From Spirochaetaceae bacterium (lineage in GTDB: Bacteria; Spirochaetota; Spirochaetia; DSM-27196; Alkalispirochaetaceae), in assembly GCA_007695175.1 (NCBI GenBank), contig REEH01000110.1, positions 1 to 64,000 of the forward strand: a stretch of 64,000 nt of DNA, written 5' to 3'. Numbering within the stretch: position 1 is the stretch's first letter; each line of letters begins with the position of its first letter. Positions 27,070-37,300 of the stretch are shown piece by piece. The notes below the pieces were generated by a model. That model was not told where the DNA came from. It saw only the letters and a list, made by a program, of their open reading frames with translations, and searched no databases. The translations under genes were made by a program, and so were the position numbers.

Positions 27070-28299
27070 ATGAATCAGCCGGCCTTTTTGCACAAGTTTT
27101 CCAACCTCGCCCTGGGGGGACTCAATCTGCGCCCCGGTCAGTGTCTCGCCGTCAAGGCCGAGCCGGAAAACATAGACGTTGCGGTGATGGTGTCGACGCT
27201 GGCCTATCGGCGGGGAGCGCGCTACGTGGATATCTGGACCGAGTCATCGCGCATGCTCCGTTCCAGAGTGGACAACAGCGAGGGTGAGCACCTGGAGTAC
27301 CTGCCGGAGTACCGGCAGCACAGGAACCGTGAGTTTATCCGGGATAAATGGGCGCTTCTCTCGATCAAGTCCCCCGTTGATCCGACGGTTATGGACGGTG
27401 CTAACGCGGCTCGCAGCGGTGCGATTGCGCGGGTGGAGAGCGTCGCCGACGCGGAGCTGCGTCGTGCCCTCAGCAACGATCTTACCCAGTGGTCCGTCAT
27501 GGCCGTACCCTCCGAGAAATGGGCCGCGGCGGTGCTGGAAATGCCCGCCGATGGGGAAGCGTTGCGCAGGATGTGGGAAGCGATGGTGCCGATTCTGCGA
27601 CTGGATCGGGAGAATCCGGTGCAGTTCTGGAACGAATACGGCCTTGAGCTGGAGAAACGCGCCCGGGTGCTCACGGATCTCCGCATCCGGAAGCTGCGTT
27701 TTGCCGATGGTGAAACGGACCTGACCGTCGGGGTCGGACCCGGCGCGCTATGGAAGGGAGGGGGCGCCTACACAAAGGAGGGCGTCCGATTTGCGCCCAA
27801 TCTACCGACGGAAGAGGTTTTCACCACTCCCGATTACCGACTCACCGAGGGACGGGCGGTGATGTCCCGGCCGGTGCGCGTCTATGGCCAGTTACTGCGG
27901 GGGGCCTGGATGGAGTTTCGCGGAGGAAAGGTTGTCGGTCATGGAGCGGAGTCGGGTGGCGACGCCCTTGAGGCCTTTCTCGACGTCGATTCCGGAAGCA
28001 GATCCATGGGTGAGATAGCGCTCGTAGATTCCGGTTCTCCCCTCTTTCAGTCGGGATTGCTTTTCCACAACATCCTCCTGGACGAGAACGCGGCGTGTCA
28101 TTTTGCCCTGGGTTTCGCCTATCCCACGTGCATTTCCGGCGGGGCGGCTATGTCGGACGCACAGCTGGATGAACAGGGAGCGAACAGGAGCAGACAGCAT
28201 CTGGACTTCATGATCGGCAGTGACCGTACACGGGTAACGGCGACGCTCTCGGATGGTACGGAGAAAGTCATCATGGAAGAGGGAAGGTTTACGCTTTGA
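27070..28299 (+). CDS. M29-family aminopeptidase
   Basis: Metal-dependent aminopeptidase of the thermophilic AmpS/AmpT family, about 409 residues. Family features seen: NLPTEEVFTTP (metal-ligand Glu), the MGEIALVDSGSPL strand, ENAACHFALGFAYP, and RSRQHLDFMIGSD with ligand His and Asp. The N-terminal half is the alpha/beta cap domain of M29. Two in-frame ATGs (27061, 27070) compete and neither has a clear Shine-Dalgarno; I use the second. The last base triplet overlaps the TTG start of the HAD gene (TTGA), so the two are probably co-translated. Confidence 0.9.
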   Translation: MNQPAFLHKFSNLALGGLNLRPGQCLAVKAEPENIDVAVMVSTLAYRRGARYVDIWTESSRMLRSRVDNSEGEHLEYLPEYRQHRNREFIRDKWALLSIKSPVDPTVMDGANAARSGAIARVESVADAELRRALSNDLTQWSVMAVPSEKWAAAVLEMPADGEALRRMWEAMVPILRLDRENPVQFWNEYGLELEKRARVLTDLRIRKLRFADGETDLTVGVGPGALWKGGGAYTKEGVRFAPNLPTEEVFTTPDYRLTEGRAVMSRPVRVYGQLLRGAWMEFRGGKVVGHGAESGGDALEAFLDVDSGSRSMGEIALVDSGSPLFQSGLLFHNILLDENAACHFALGFAYPTCISGGAAMSDAQLDEQGANRSRQHLDFMIGSDRTRVTATLSDGTEKVIMEEGRFTL

Positions 28300-28901
28300 A
28301 TGCTGCAGATATCCTCAAGGTGGACCCCAGGGCGGAAGCGCTGATCTTTGACGTGGATGGCACCCTGGTGGACTCACTGCCCCTTCACCGAAGGGCCTGG
28401 CAGGAGACGATTCACCAATTCGGGCTGAAACTCACGGAGGAACTCTTCCGGGAATGCTTCGGGCGGACCTCGGTGGATCTGGTGGACTTCCTCAATCACC
28501 GGCTGTCGGACCAGCTGTCGCAGCCCCTGGACGCCGAGCAGGTAGGTATCGCGAAGGACAAAGCGTATCTCCAGTACATTCCGCTCCTCCAGCCGATCGG
28601 TCCGGTGGTGGATGTGGTTTATCGCCATATGGATCGCATGCCGATCGGAGTGGCTACCAACGAGTCCTTCGGAATCGCCAACATGGTGCTCCGCTCCACC
28701 GGACTGGGTACCTGCTTCCGCGCTCTCGTGACGGTGGACGAAGTAGAGAACCCCAAGCCGGCACCGGATATTTTTCTGGAGTGTGCGCATCGCCTTGGAG
28801 TCAAGCCGGAGTCCTGCCAGGTCTTTGAGGATAGTGATTACGGACTTGAGGCGGCCCGCGCCGCGGGGATGATCGTCACCGATGTCCGACCGGCGCTTTG
28901 A
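28296..28901 (+). CDS. HAD-superfamily phosphatase/phosphoglucomutase-like
   Basis: A 201-residue HAD hydrolase of the beta-phosphoglucomutase/Gph subfamily. The nucleophile loop is FDVDGTLVDSLPLH, motif II Thr/Asn lies in GVATNES, the lysine in ENPKPAPDIF and the acidic motif IV in VFEDSDYGLEAA. An alpha-helical cap sits between motifs I and II. TTG start overlapping the previous stop as TTGA; the end overlaps the next gene by 20 bases. It is likely a sugar-phosphate phosphatase or mutase. Confidence 0.87.
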   Translation: MNAADILKVDPRAEALIFDVDGTLVDSLPLHRRAWQETIHQFGLKLTEELFRECFGRTSVDLVDFLNHRLSDQLSQPLDAEQVGIAKDKAYLQYIPLLQPIGPVVDVVYRHMDRMPIGVATNESFGIANMVLRSTGLGTCFRALVTVDEVENPKPAPDIFLECAHRLGVKPESCQVFEDSDYGLEAARAAGMIVTDVRPAL

Positions 28902-29907
28902 GAGGCCCCTGCGGGCCGCGGTGATCGGCCTCGGCAGGATTGCATCCCTTCTGGAGGATGACCCGCGCCGGGAGAAACCCTGCACCCATGCGGGAGCGCT
29001 GGCGAGTATGCGGGAATGCACGATCGCCGGGGGAATGGACAACGACGCGGAGCGGCGCCGCCTTTTCTCGGAACGATGGGAGGCCCCCGTTTTTCCGGAA
29101 GCCCGGGAGATGATCCGTGCCACGAGGCCACACATGGTGGTTGTGGCGACGCACCCCGATTCACATGAGGAATATGTCCGCCTCGCCGTTGAGGAAGGGG
29201 TCGCGGTGGCCGTATGCGAAAAACCTCTGGCCCATACCGTCGCATCGGCACGGCGGATACTGGGTATCGAGGATTCCGGGCGCATTCGGATCGTGGTTAA
29301 TCACGAACGGCGTTTTTCCCGGGATTATCAGCTGGTACGTGAGGCGGTCATGGGCGACCGTTTCGGCTCCCTGCTGGGAGTCGGGGCGACGCTTTTCTTC
29401 GGTCGTACCACGCGGCACGATCGGATGCTTCTTCATGACGGTACGCATCTTGTGGACGCGATCCACTTTCTTACGGGAGATTTTCTTACGATCACCGGCA
29501 GGAGCGGGCCTCTGCGGGCAAACCGTTCCTCCCTTTTTCTGCGGGGGACGCTGCAGCGCCGGGCCGTACCGGTACAGATCGAGGTGGGGTCCGGGAGGGA
29601 TTACCTGCACCTGGAAATAGAACTCACCTTCGTCTCCGGGAGGATCAGGATCGGGAACGGTATCTTTGATTGGGAGAAAAGCGGTGAGAGTCCCTGGTAC
29701 AGCGGGTATCGGTCGCTCCTGTCCATGAACCGCACCGTGCCGCACCCTACGGACTATTTTACGGGGATGATGAGGGAGGCGATTCGCCTTCTGGACGAGG
29801 AAGAGGCGGTATCACTCTCCTCCGCGCGAGACGCCTTTGCTGTTATGCGGGTCATCGCCGAGGCGCGATTTCCCAATCCTGTTTTGCGGTTCTTTCGGCG
29901 GGGCTAG
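28882..29907 (+). CDS. Gfo/Idh/MocA-family oxidoreductase
   Basis: NAD(P)-dependent sugar or inositol dehydrogenase-like protein, 341 residues. Rossmann motif AAVIGLGRIASLLED is at the N-terminus and the family EKP motif in VAVCEKPLAHTV (catalytic Lys). The second-domain His region GTHLVDAIHFLTGD fits the active-site helix GxH(x)3D. Overlap with the HAD gene suggests a shared sugar-related task. The stop overlaps the end of the convergent FadL-like gene by four bases. Substrate unknown. Confidence 0.87.
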   Translation: MSDRRFERPLRAAVIGLGRIASLLEDDPRREKPCTHAGALASMRECTIAGGMDNDAERRRLFSERWEAPVFPEAREMIRATRPHMVVVATHPDSHEEYVRLAVEEGVAVAVCEKPLAHTVASARRILGIEDSGRIRIVVNHERRFSRDYQLVREAVMGDRFGSLLGVGATLFFGRTTRHDRMLLHDGTHLVDAIHFLTGDFLTITGRSGPLRANRSSLFLRGTLQRRAVPVQIEVGSGRDYLHLEIELTFVSGRIRIGNGIFDWEKSGESPWYSGYRSLLSMNRTVPHPTDYFTGMMREAIRLLDEEEAVSLSSARDAFAVMRVIAEARFPNPVLRFFRRG

Positions 29908-31265
29908 GGCGCTTCCCCGGGAGCAGGATCCTCCGGTTCCTCGTCTTCAGGGAAATCAAAATCAAAATCGAAATCAAAGTCATCGAGGCTCTCAACCTCA
30001 TCGTCTCCGAGCCGGATGGATTCCATGCGCTGCTGCAGTTCATTCATGCGGGTAGCCATGGTTAGCGTTTCCGCCGCCGGCTGAAAGGTGGGGTCGATCG
30101 CCAGGGCGCGTCGCGTCAGGGCGATGGTCGTCTCCAGATCACCCCCGGCAAAGGCCTGCAGAGCATCCAGATACAGCCGGCGTACCATCTCATGCCGCTC
30201 GCTGCGGCCCCGGTCGCTGAAGGAGAATCCCGCGTGTACGCTTATGCGGTCAAAGGCAGTCAACTGCGTGGTCAGATCAAGGGTATAGTTCACCGTGATA
30301 GTCATCGCCCGGAGACCGACGCTTCCACCCATCGTAAAACGGGGATTACCACCCTGCATCAGGAAACCCGTCCGCATCGTAAAGAAGTCCGTCACCGTCA
30401 CGGCCGCGCCGACGGCGTAGCCCGGATCGGGAGGGGGGAGGTCGGAAAAGAGGAGCAGAGGTACGTTGTAGTCCGCGGCAAGCGTGATGGGCCGAAAGGG
30501 CGACCAGGCAACGCCGGTTGACCAGGTGGTGGGCAGTGGTTCATCCAGTACCGGCGGCCCCACGTTCCGGAGAACCGTTCCGAGGGAGAAGTTGGGATTC
30601 CGGGAAGAGTAAAACTTGAGAAAATGAAGGCGCGTCAGGAGACCCAGGTCCGTCATGACTCCCGCGGCGGACTGGTCGGCGACGATTCTCTCCGGGATGT
30701 TGCGGTATGCCGCCTTGAGGTTGGCTCCGGCGGATAGGCCGTGGAAGTAGAAGCTGCTGAAAAAGTTGTAGGAAACGTTGGCTGCCACCACCGTTTCAGT
30801 GTACCGGGCCGTACCGAGCTGAGCGCCAAAGTCATCGTAACTGGTGAAGGGCACATGCAGGTGCTTTCCTCCCACGCCTATGCCCAGATTCTCAAAGCGG
30901 GTCGTGTAGGTGATCCCCTCCATATTGGTATCCGCAATGAGGTTGTTGTGGTAAAGCGCCAGCTCCGTGTACTCCAGGTGAGAACTGGCCGCGGGGTTTG
31001 CCTCGAGAAAGGAGGCGTCCCGGCTCACCGCCGTGTAGGCCGTGCCCATCCCCTCGTGTTCGCCGCCCATCGGGATGAGCAGTGTAGGAAAGACGGAGGT
31101 GCCCGTGTTCTTCACGTTTTCCGTCTCGAAGCGCTCGCTCATATCCCCGTACCAGTCGCTGAAGGAATCCTCGGAGACGCCCGCGGCCCAGGAAAAGGAT
31201 GATATCGTGAGAAAGTTGATCAGTACTGCCGTTACGAGTCGCTTTACAGGCATCCTGACATTCAT
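29904..31265 (-). CDS. UPF0164 family FadL-like outer-membrane protein
   Basis: Exported 453-residue beta-rich protein. A signal peptide ends around FSWAAG; the body has alternating strands ending in aromatic residues (VSYNFFSSFYFHG, VGLRAMTITVNYTLDL) and the UPF0164-like N-terminal pattern GMGTAYTAVSRDASFLEANPAAS, also typical of FadL-type porins. The family is expanded in treponemes. A helical TPR-like stretch near 385-430 leads to an acidic tail with a run of five Asp-Phe pairs encoded by a hexanucleotide repeat. It is divergent from the helical-repeat gene. Transport of hydrophobic compounds is plausible, not shown. Confidence 0.8.
   Translation of the reverse strand: MNVRMPVKRLVTAVLINFLTISSFSWAAGVSEDSFSDWYGDMSERFETENVKNTGTSVFPTLLIPMGGEHEGMGTAYTAVSRDASFLEANPAASSHLEYTELALYHNNLIADTNMEGITYTTRFENLGIGVGGKHLHVPFTSYDDFGAQLGTARYTETVVAANVSYNFFSSFYFHGLSAGANLKAAYRNIPERIVADQSAAGVMTDLGLLTRLHFLKFYSSRNPNFSLGTVLRNVGPPVLDEPLPTTWSTGVAWSPFRPITLAADYNVPLLLFSDLPPPDPGYAVGAAVTVTDFFTMRTGFLMQGGNPRFTMGGSVGLRAMTITVNYTLDLTTQLTAFDRISVHAGFSFSDRGRSERHEMVRRLYLDALQAFAGGDLETTIALTRRALAIDPTFQPAAETLTMATRMNELQQRMESIRLGDDEVESLDDFDFDFDFDFPEDEEPEDPAPGEAP
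29953..29982. repeat. In-frame hexanucleotide repeat in FadL-like gene
   Basis: Five consecutive units of AAATCA or one-base variants (AAATCG, AAGTCA) encode an alternating Asp-Phe tract near the C-terminus of the minus-strand gene. Because the unit is six bases, copy-number change would alter tract length without shifting frame. Confidence 0.8.
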
Positions 31266-31361
31266 TGTACACCGCTCATGCCGATTATTCTATATAAGGT
31301 ATCGGTTTGGACACGTGGAAGAAGAGAGCGTTCTAGTGTTACTATATTTTCAGGGAAGGGG

Positions 31362-34352
31362 ATGAAAAAGTCCGTAATCCGGTTCATCGTGCCGGCCATC
31401 ACATTTCTGCTCGTCGCGATCGCCACACCCGCCTCCGGAAGGGGGGAGGACCCGGTTCGGCAGGCGCGGGAGCTCGTCTCGGCCAATCGCATCAACGATG
31501 CTATTCTGCTTCTGGAGCAGACGGTCCGGGACGATCCCGAGCGTATCGTGGAAGCCGAGGCTCTCATGCGGACGATCAGGGAAATCCGGGGGGAATACAA
31601 CGTTCTCTTCGAGCTCCTTATTGATAATCTCGTCAATAATCCCGAGGACATTACCAGAACGCTCCAGATCATAGATCAGATGGAGCAGCTGGACCAGTTT
31701 CCCAACGAGAGGGTTCTGCGCCAGGTGGAGGACGCCCGCGTCATCGCACAGCTTGCGTATGACCGGAACATCGTCAACGAGACGATGGATCGCGCCCGCA
31801 TCGCTCTGGAAGCGAACAACTACCGGGAGGCGGTGGAGGAATACCTCTCGCTGGAGGGTCTTCAGCGCTCCCAGTTTGATGCCCGCGGGTACGGCGACAT
31901 CTTTGTAAACCGTGTAAATCAGGCTGTAGATTCCCTGGGGAACATCACCGGAGAGTTTGCCGCCCAGGTGGAGCCCTACCGGGGGGCCGGCCGCGATCTC
32001 GTCTCGGCGGCCGGCGATGACGCGGCGGTACTCAGTGATGATGCGTTTCAGCCCTTCGCGGAGGAGGCGGAGGAGTTGCTCCAAATCCTGCGTCGGTTGG
32101 AGACACTCTCGCAGGACCTGATAGTGCTTAGGTCCCAGGTGGCGCTGCAGTTCCCCGATCAACCGGTGGACTGGTATCTCAATTTCCGTGAGATGGTAAC
32201 CCGAGGTCGCGGAGAATTCAGAGAGAGGGAAGGGCTGGTCTACGCCGTTCGCAAGCTCTACGGAGACTATCCGGGACAGATCGCATCGATTACGGGCGAA
32301 CAGGCTGCGACGGATCTGGAAAGCGGTCTGAATGCGCTCGCGGAGAACCGGCCGGAAGAAGCAGCTCAGCGTTTTGCCGGAGCCGAACGGGCATTTCGCT
32401 ACCAGGAGTGGGCGGAGGCGATCCTCCTGGGTGTGCCCCTGCAGGAATTGCCCCCGGAAAGCATGGTCGAGCAGTACGATCGGGGGGAACCGGAGCGTTT
32501 CATCCGGGCCCACGCCTCGCGGCTCGCTGCGGGAAGCCTGGGGGCCCTCTCGCGCAGTCTGGTGCCTCTGGCGGCTCTCGGACCGGATCAGCAGCAGCCG
32601 CTGGATACACTGGAGCAACGGAAGGAAACGGTACGGACCGTGGTGGCCGGGACAGTGGAGGAAGGGGAGCAGTGGATCTCCACGAGCAACCTCTTCGGGG
32701 AGATTCCGGAGGAATACCTTTCCGAGGAGGTCGGGGCAATCCTGGCGACGGTGGAAAACCGCATCGGTGCGGGCTATTCCCTGGCGGTGGAGCGGGAACG
32801 TGACCTGGCGGTGCGGATCGCCGGGCTGAGAACGGAAACCGCTCCCGCCTCCCTGGCGGCCGCGTCCAACGAGCTGAGTCTGGTTGAGCCCCTGCTGGAG
32901 GGTGTGGAGGAAGCGATCGAGGATGACGCCATCAGGATCGTCCGGTATCCCGACGAAGCGCTGCAGCGTCTTGCAGTCCTGGACGGGCAGATAAGCGAAA
33001 CGCTCTCCCTCGTGCTGGAGGCGCAGGAGGCGCTCCGGGAGGACGAGGAGTACGTTGCAACGGGGGAAAACGTGCAGACGGAAATCCAGCGTCTGGGGAC
33101 TCTCGCCACACAGCTTCAGCAGGTGCGGAATCGCGCCACCGAGGCCAACGGCAGGGCCGGCACCCTCATCGCGGAAGCGGAGCAGGATCGCAATCGGGGG
33201 CTGCAGCGGATCGCCGACGCGCGGGCAGCCATAAGTGCGCAACAGCTTGAAGCGGCACGCAACAACTGGAACCAGGCTCGAGACGCTTTTTTTGACTCCC
33301 TGGAGCAGCGGGAGGACCCGGAGTTCCGTGTGGAAGCGGACAGTCTCATCGCGGATGTGGGAAGAGAGCTGCTGGAACTGGAGAACATAATCGTGGTGCA
33401 GCGCGTACGGGAGCTCATAACGCGCGCGGAGGCACAGTACAACCAGGACGAATACGTGGCAGCCCGGGATACCCTGCTCCAGGCGCAGCAGACATGGGAA
33501 CAGACCAACGTGGATCCCAACAGCGAGATAGACCGCCTGCTTCTGCTCGCCACGGCGGCCCTCAACCTGGAGGAGGGGCGCGAACTCTCTCCGACCGATC
33601 CGCTGTACCCCGTTCTGGGAAACTACCTCAGCCTCGCCCGGGAGGACTTCAACCGCGGAGTCCGGTTCTTTGAAGCGGGTGACAGGAATGAGGCGGACCG
33701 ATTCTTTGACCGATCCATAGAGAATCTGCGCAACGTTCGGGATGTGCGCCCTCTCAACTGGGATTCGCGCATTCTGGAACTGCGCATCGTCCAGTTGCGT
33801 GATGCCGATGAGTTCGAGGAAATATTCGCGACGCGTTTCAATCAGGCTGTCGCCCGCCTTGATCAGGCGGGACCTCTGGAAGTGTACAGCGAGATTGAGG
33901 TTCTTGCGGAGATCAATCCCGATTACCCCGGCATACAGCAGCAGCTTCGGCGGCTCGAAATCATGCTCAACCTCAGGCCGGACCCGATCGATCAGCAGCG
34001 AATAACCCGGGCAAATCAGCTCTACCAGCAGGCCTCGAATCTGGCCGGCGGGTCCCGGGACCAGATGACTGTTGCCGTATCGCTCCTGGAGGATGCGGTG
34101 GACCTCAACCCGGGCAATAACAATGCCCGTTTTCTCCTGGACCAGCTGCGCATCCGCCTGGGAGGGCAGGCGACGGCGGCTCTCTCCACCACCGACGAGC
34201 AGCAGTATCGGCGGGCGGAAACACTCTTTCAGCAGGGTCAGGTTCTGCAGGCGCTGGCAATCACGGAACGACTCCTTTCAAATGCGGCGAATCAGGGGTA
34301 TCCTCCGCTGGTTGAACTTCGCAGGAGGATCGGTTTACGGCTCGGCATCTGA
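31362..34352 (+). CDS. Exported helical-repeat (TPR-like) protein, 996 residues
   Basis: A large secreted or periplasmic protein. The signal peptide runs through IVPAITFLLVAIATPASG. The rest is almost wholly helical and rich in Gln, Glu, Arg and Leu, with TPR-like pairs such as NRINDAILLLEQTVRDDPE, NNYREAVEEYLSLE, YNQDEYVAARDTLLQAQ and, at the end, RAETLFQQGQVLQALAITE. No enzyme motif is visible. GGGAAGGGG immediately precedes the ATG at 31362. The receptor-phosphatase gene follows 32 bases later, so the pair is probably co-transcribed; a scaffold or sensing partner role is an inference. Confidence 0.8.
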   Translation: MKKSVIRFIVPAITFLLVAIATPASGRGEDPVRQARELVSANRINDAILLLEQTVRDDPERIVEAEALMRTIREIRGEYNVLFELLIDNLVNNPEDITRTLQIIDQMEQLDQFPNERVLRQVEDARVIAQLAYDRNIVNETMDRARIALEANNYREAVEEYLSLEGLQRSQFDARGYGDIFVNRVNQAVDSLGNITGEFAAQVEPYRGAGRDLVSAAGDDAAVLSDDAFQPFAEEAEELLQILRRLETLSQDLIVLRSQVALQFPDQPVDWYLNFREMVTRGRGEFREREGLVYAVRKLYGDYPGQIASITGEQAATDLESGLNALAENRPEEAAQRFAGAERAFRYQEWAEAILLGVPLQELPPESMVEQYDRGEPERFIRAHASRLAAGSLGALSRSLVPLAALGPDQQQPLDTLEQRKETVRTVVAGTVEEGEQWISTSNLFGEIPEEYLSEEVGAILATVENRIGAGYSLAVERERDLAVRIAGLRTETAPASLAAASNELSLVEPLLEGVEEAIEDDAIRIVRYPDEALQRLAVLDGQISETLSLVLEAQEALREDEEYVATGENVQTEIQRLGTLATQLQQVRNRATEANGRAGTLIAEAEQDRNRGLQRIADARAAISAQQLEAARNNWNQARDAFFDSLEQREDPEFRVEADSLIADVGRELLELENIIVVQRVRELITRAEAQYNQDEYVAARDTLLQAQQTWEQTNVDPNSEIDRLLLLATAALNLEEGRELSPTDPLYPVLGNYLSLAREDFNRGVRFFEAGDRNEADRFFDRSIENLRNVRDVRPLNWDSRILELRIVQLRDADEFEEIFATRFNQAVARLDQAGPLEVYSEIEVLAEINPDYPGIQQQLRRLEIMLNLRPDPIDQQRITRANQLYQQASNLAGGSRDQMTVAVSLLEDAVDLNPGNNNARFLLDQLRIRLGGQATAALSTTDEQQYRRAETLFQQGQVLQALAITERLLSNAANQGYPPLVELRRRIGLRLGI

Positions 34353-34384
34353 CGACACCACTACAGACCTCGTTCCTCTCTCGC

Positions 34385-37300
34385 TTGGTCCGCGCCCTCA
34401 CCCCGGCGATATGGCTGGTGGTTCTGGCTTCTGGATCGGTCTTCCTCTCAACGCCCCTTTCGGCCCAGCAGGCGGGTGGGGCACCGACCGGAGGTCGGCA
34501 AACCGGAGAAGGGCGGACCGAGTACTTTGAGGACCCTCTTGCCCTGACCGGTGACACCGGGCGATATCCGAGATTTCTCACCCTCCGGGAGGAGCTGATT
34601 ATCGTTTACCAGGACGAGGTACGCCGTGACGATGATAGCGGCGAGATCACGATTGCGGTCCTGCGGACGGAGCGGGGTCGCGAGTGGGAACGGCGAACGG
34701 GGTTGATCGGTCCCTTTTCCTTCAGCGGTGAGACAGCGCCCCTGATCTACTCGGTTGTTTCGACCCGGGACGATACAATCTATCTTGCCATCACCGCATC
34801 GGCGGAAGAGACGCTTATCTACCGTTCTACCGACCAGGCCCGGTCCTTTCAGGAGGTACACCGGGTGAGCACGGACCGCACCAATGTGGCTCCCTATCTC
34901 ACGGAAATGAGCGACGGCTCCGTCACCCTCTTTGTGAACAGGAATCTTGAGGGCCGGCAGCAGATCGTCTATCTCAACTCCCGTGACGGCGAAAGGTGGT
35001 CCACGAGCCGACCCCTGGACCCGGACCCCCAGACAGGGCTCTCCTTCCTACCTCGCCACGCCCACGTGGAGGGGCGCGATTTTGTGGTCTACCAGGGGTT
35101 GAATATTGCCGCTCGCAGTACCTACCAGCTCTATCTCAAGGAAAGCACCGACGGGGGAGTCACCTGGTCACCGGCGAGGCGGATCACAACATTTACCGAT
35201 ACTGCCCAGACGGATAATCCCGACTTGTACGATAACCAGCGGCCGAGTCTCATAGCACACCCGGAAGACCCGGAAATCTATCTCACCTGGGAGCGACGCT
35301 TCCAGGCGGGCAGTCCCCAGGTCTATCTTCAGACCTTTGATGCCCGGGGTGAACCGACGGGATTCCTCGAGGAAGTTACGGGGCGTTTTGACGCAGCCCG
35401 ATCCCCCCGCATTGCCTTTGATGGCGTGGAGCCGATTATCGTCTGGTTTACGAGTCCCACCGGGAACAGTCGCATCGTGCTCGGTCGGCCCGGACGCTTC
35501 CGGTGGGAAACGGAGACGCTGAGTCCCGCCGTGGGAGAAGCCTCCTTTGCGGAGGCAGTCTATTATCGCGACCGGCTGCACATCCTCTGGCAACGACGAG
35601 AGGGACCCCGTGGCGCCGCCGTGGTGTACAAGGAACCGGACCAGAGTGTGATGCCTCCGACACTCCTGGCGGACAACTTTACCGCCGGCGGGCGCAGCGC
35701 CGTCAGTCTTCCCCGGGTCGTAATCAGAGATCCTCCGGACCCTTCCGGGATAAGGGGATACGCCTGGACGTGGTCCCGCGATCCCGACGCGGATGTCCCC
35801 CGGGAGCTGATGCAGCGTGTTCCGGACCGGACCATCCAGACCCGGGCTGAGGAGGACGGCACCTGGTATCTTCGCGTCCGGGCCAACGATTTTGCCGGGA
35901 ACTGGTCAGAACCCGCTACGATCAGCTACTACCTCGACACCGTGCCGCCCGGTCCCGTCGTCTTCCCCCCGCCGCCGGTTGATGAAAGCGGGTATCTCGC
36001 TTCCAACACCTTCTCCGTGGGCTGGCTGCCCCCGCCGGAGGAGGAGCACCTGGGCGGGTACAGCGTCCGGCTTGACTACCTCGGACCGGAGGAGAGCGTG
36101 GCGATACCGGTGGGACTGGCGGCGCCGGAAGCGGAAGAACTGCCCCGATTCCCGGTGCCGCAGCGTGTAACCACCACGATCCCCCTCGTTTCCCGGACAA
36201 ACGCGGCCGACGGAGTGTGGTTGTTGACGGTGTCCGCCGTGGACAGCGTGGGAAACGTGGGGCCGCCACGATCGATTCCGCTGCGCCTGAACAAGTTTAT
36301 CCCCTTTACGCGCGTAGCCGGGACAACGGTCGAGCGGGACCTGCTCGGACGACACCGTCTGTCGATCCTGGGTCAGGGCTTTACGACGAACGGTGAAGTG
36401 CGGCAGGTGATACTCGATCGGGACGGCACACCACCGTGGGACTACGAGTTCAACCTCTGGCAGGGAGAATTCCGGCTCGCGGGCGATCGCGAAATACGGG
36501 ACCTCCTGGTCGGAGAGATCGGGAGCGGAGTGTACCGACTCGGCTTGCAGCACACCGAGCGAGGCCTCTACTTCGCGTCGCAGCCGGTACGGTTTGATCC
36601 GCGGGGAGTGATCAAGTACGGCGATTTCCGGCCCCTGTACCGTCCGGGATTTCAGACCGTTTCCTCCCCTTCAACGACGCGGAATACGCAGGACGTGCTG
36701 TTTCTGCTCGTAACGGCGGTGGCGGTAATACTGATACTGGCATCTTCTTTCCGCCTGGTGGCGATTGGCGGAGAAATCCGCCGGCTGAACATGGAAGCGC
36801 GATCCCTGATTACGGGGAAGACGGTGCAGGAACTGGCAGGCATCGGTGAAAGGACCAAGCGTATGAGAGTGAAGGGATTCGGGCTCCGGATCAAGTTTGC
36901 CTTCTTTGTCGTTCTCCTGGTGGTGAGCGTCGTCGTGGTGGTGGCGGTCTCCCTGGGACGGACCGTTCTTCAACGACAGGAGGCGATTCTTGTATCGGGA
37001 TTGCAGGAACGGATTGAACTCCTTCTGGAGGGACAGGTGACGGGAGCGCGACCCGCTCTGGAGAATCCCCAGCTCAACCTGGACCAGTTCCAGAACCTGA
37101 TCGAACAGGGTGAGGCCATGCGGGAGTCACTCTACGTAACGATCACCGGTTTAGACGCGCAGGGTCGGGTCGAAACGATCTATGCCACGAGTGATCCCGA
37201 GGTCCTGGCCGGAGAGGAGGGCCGGAAGACCGATACCGAGATATACACCCTGGGAGTGTCCCAGCTTACGGATGGCATAACCGACACCGTCCAGGAGCTG

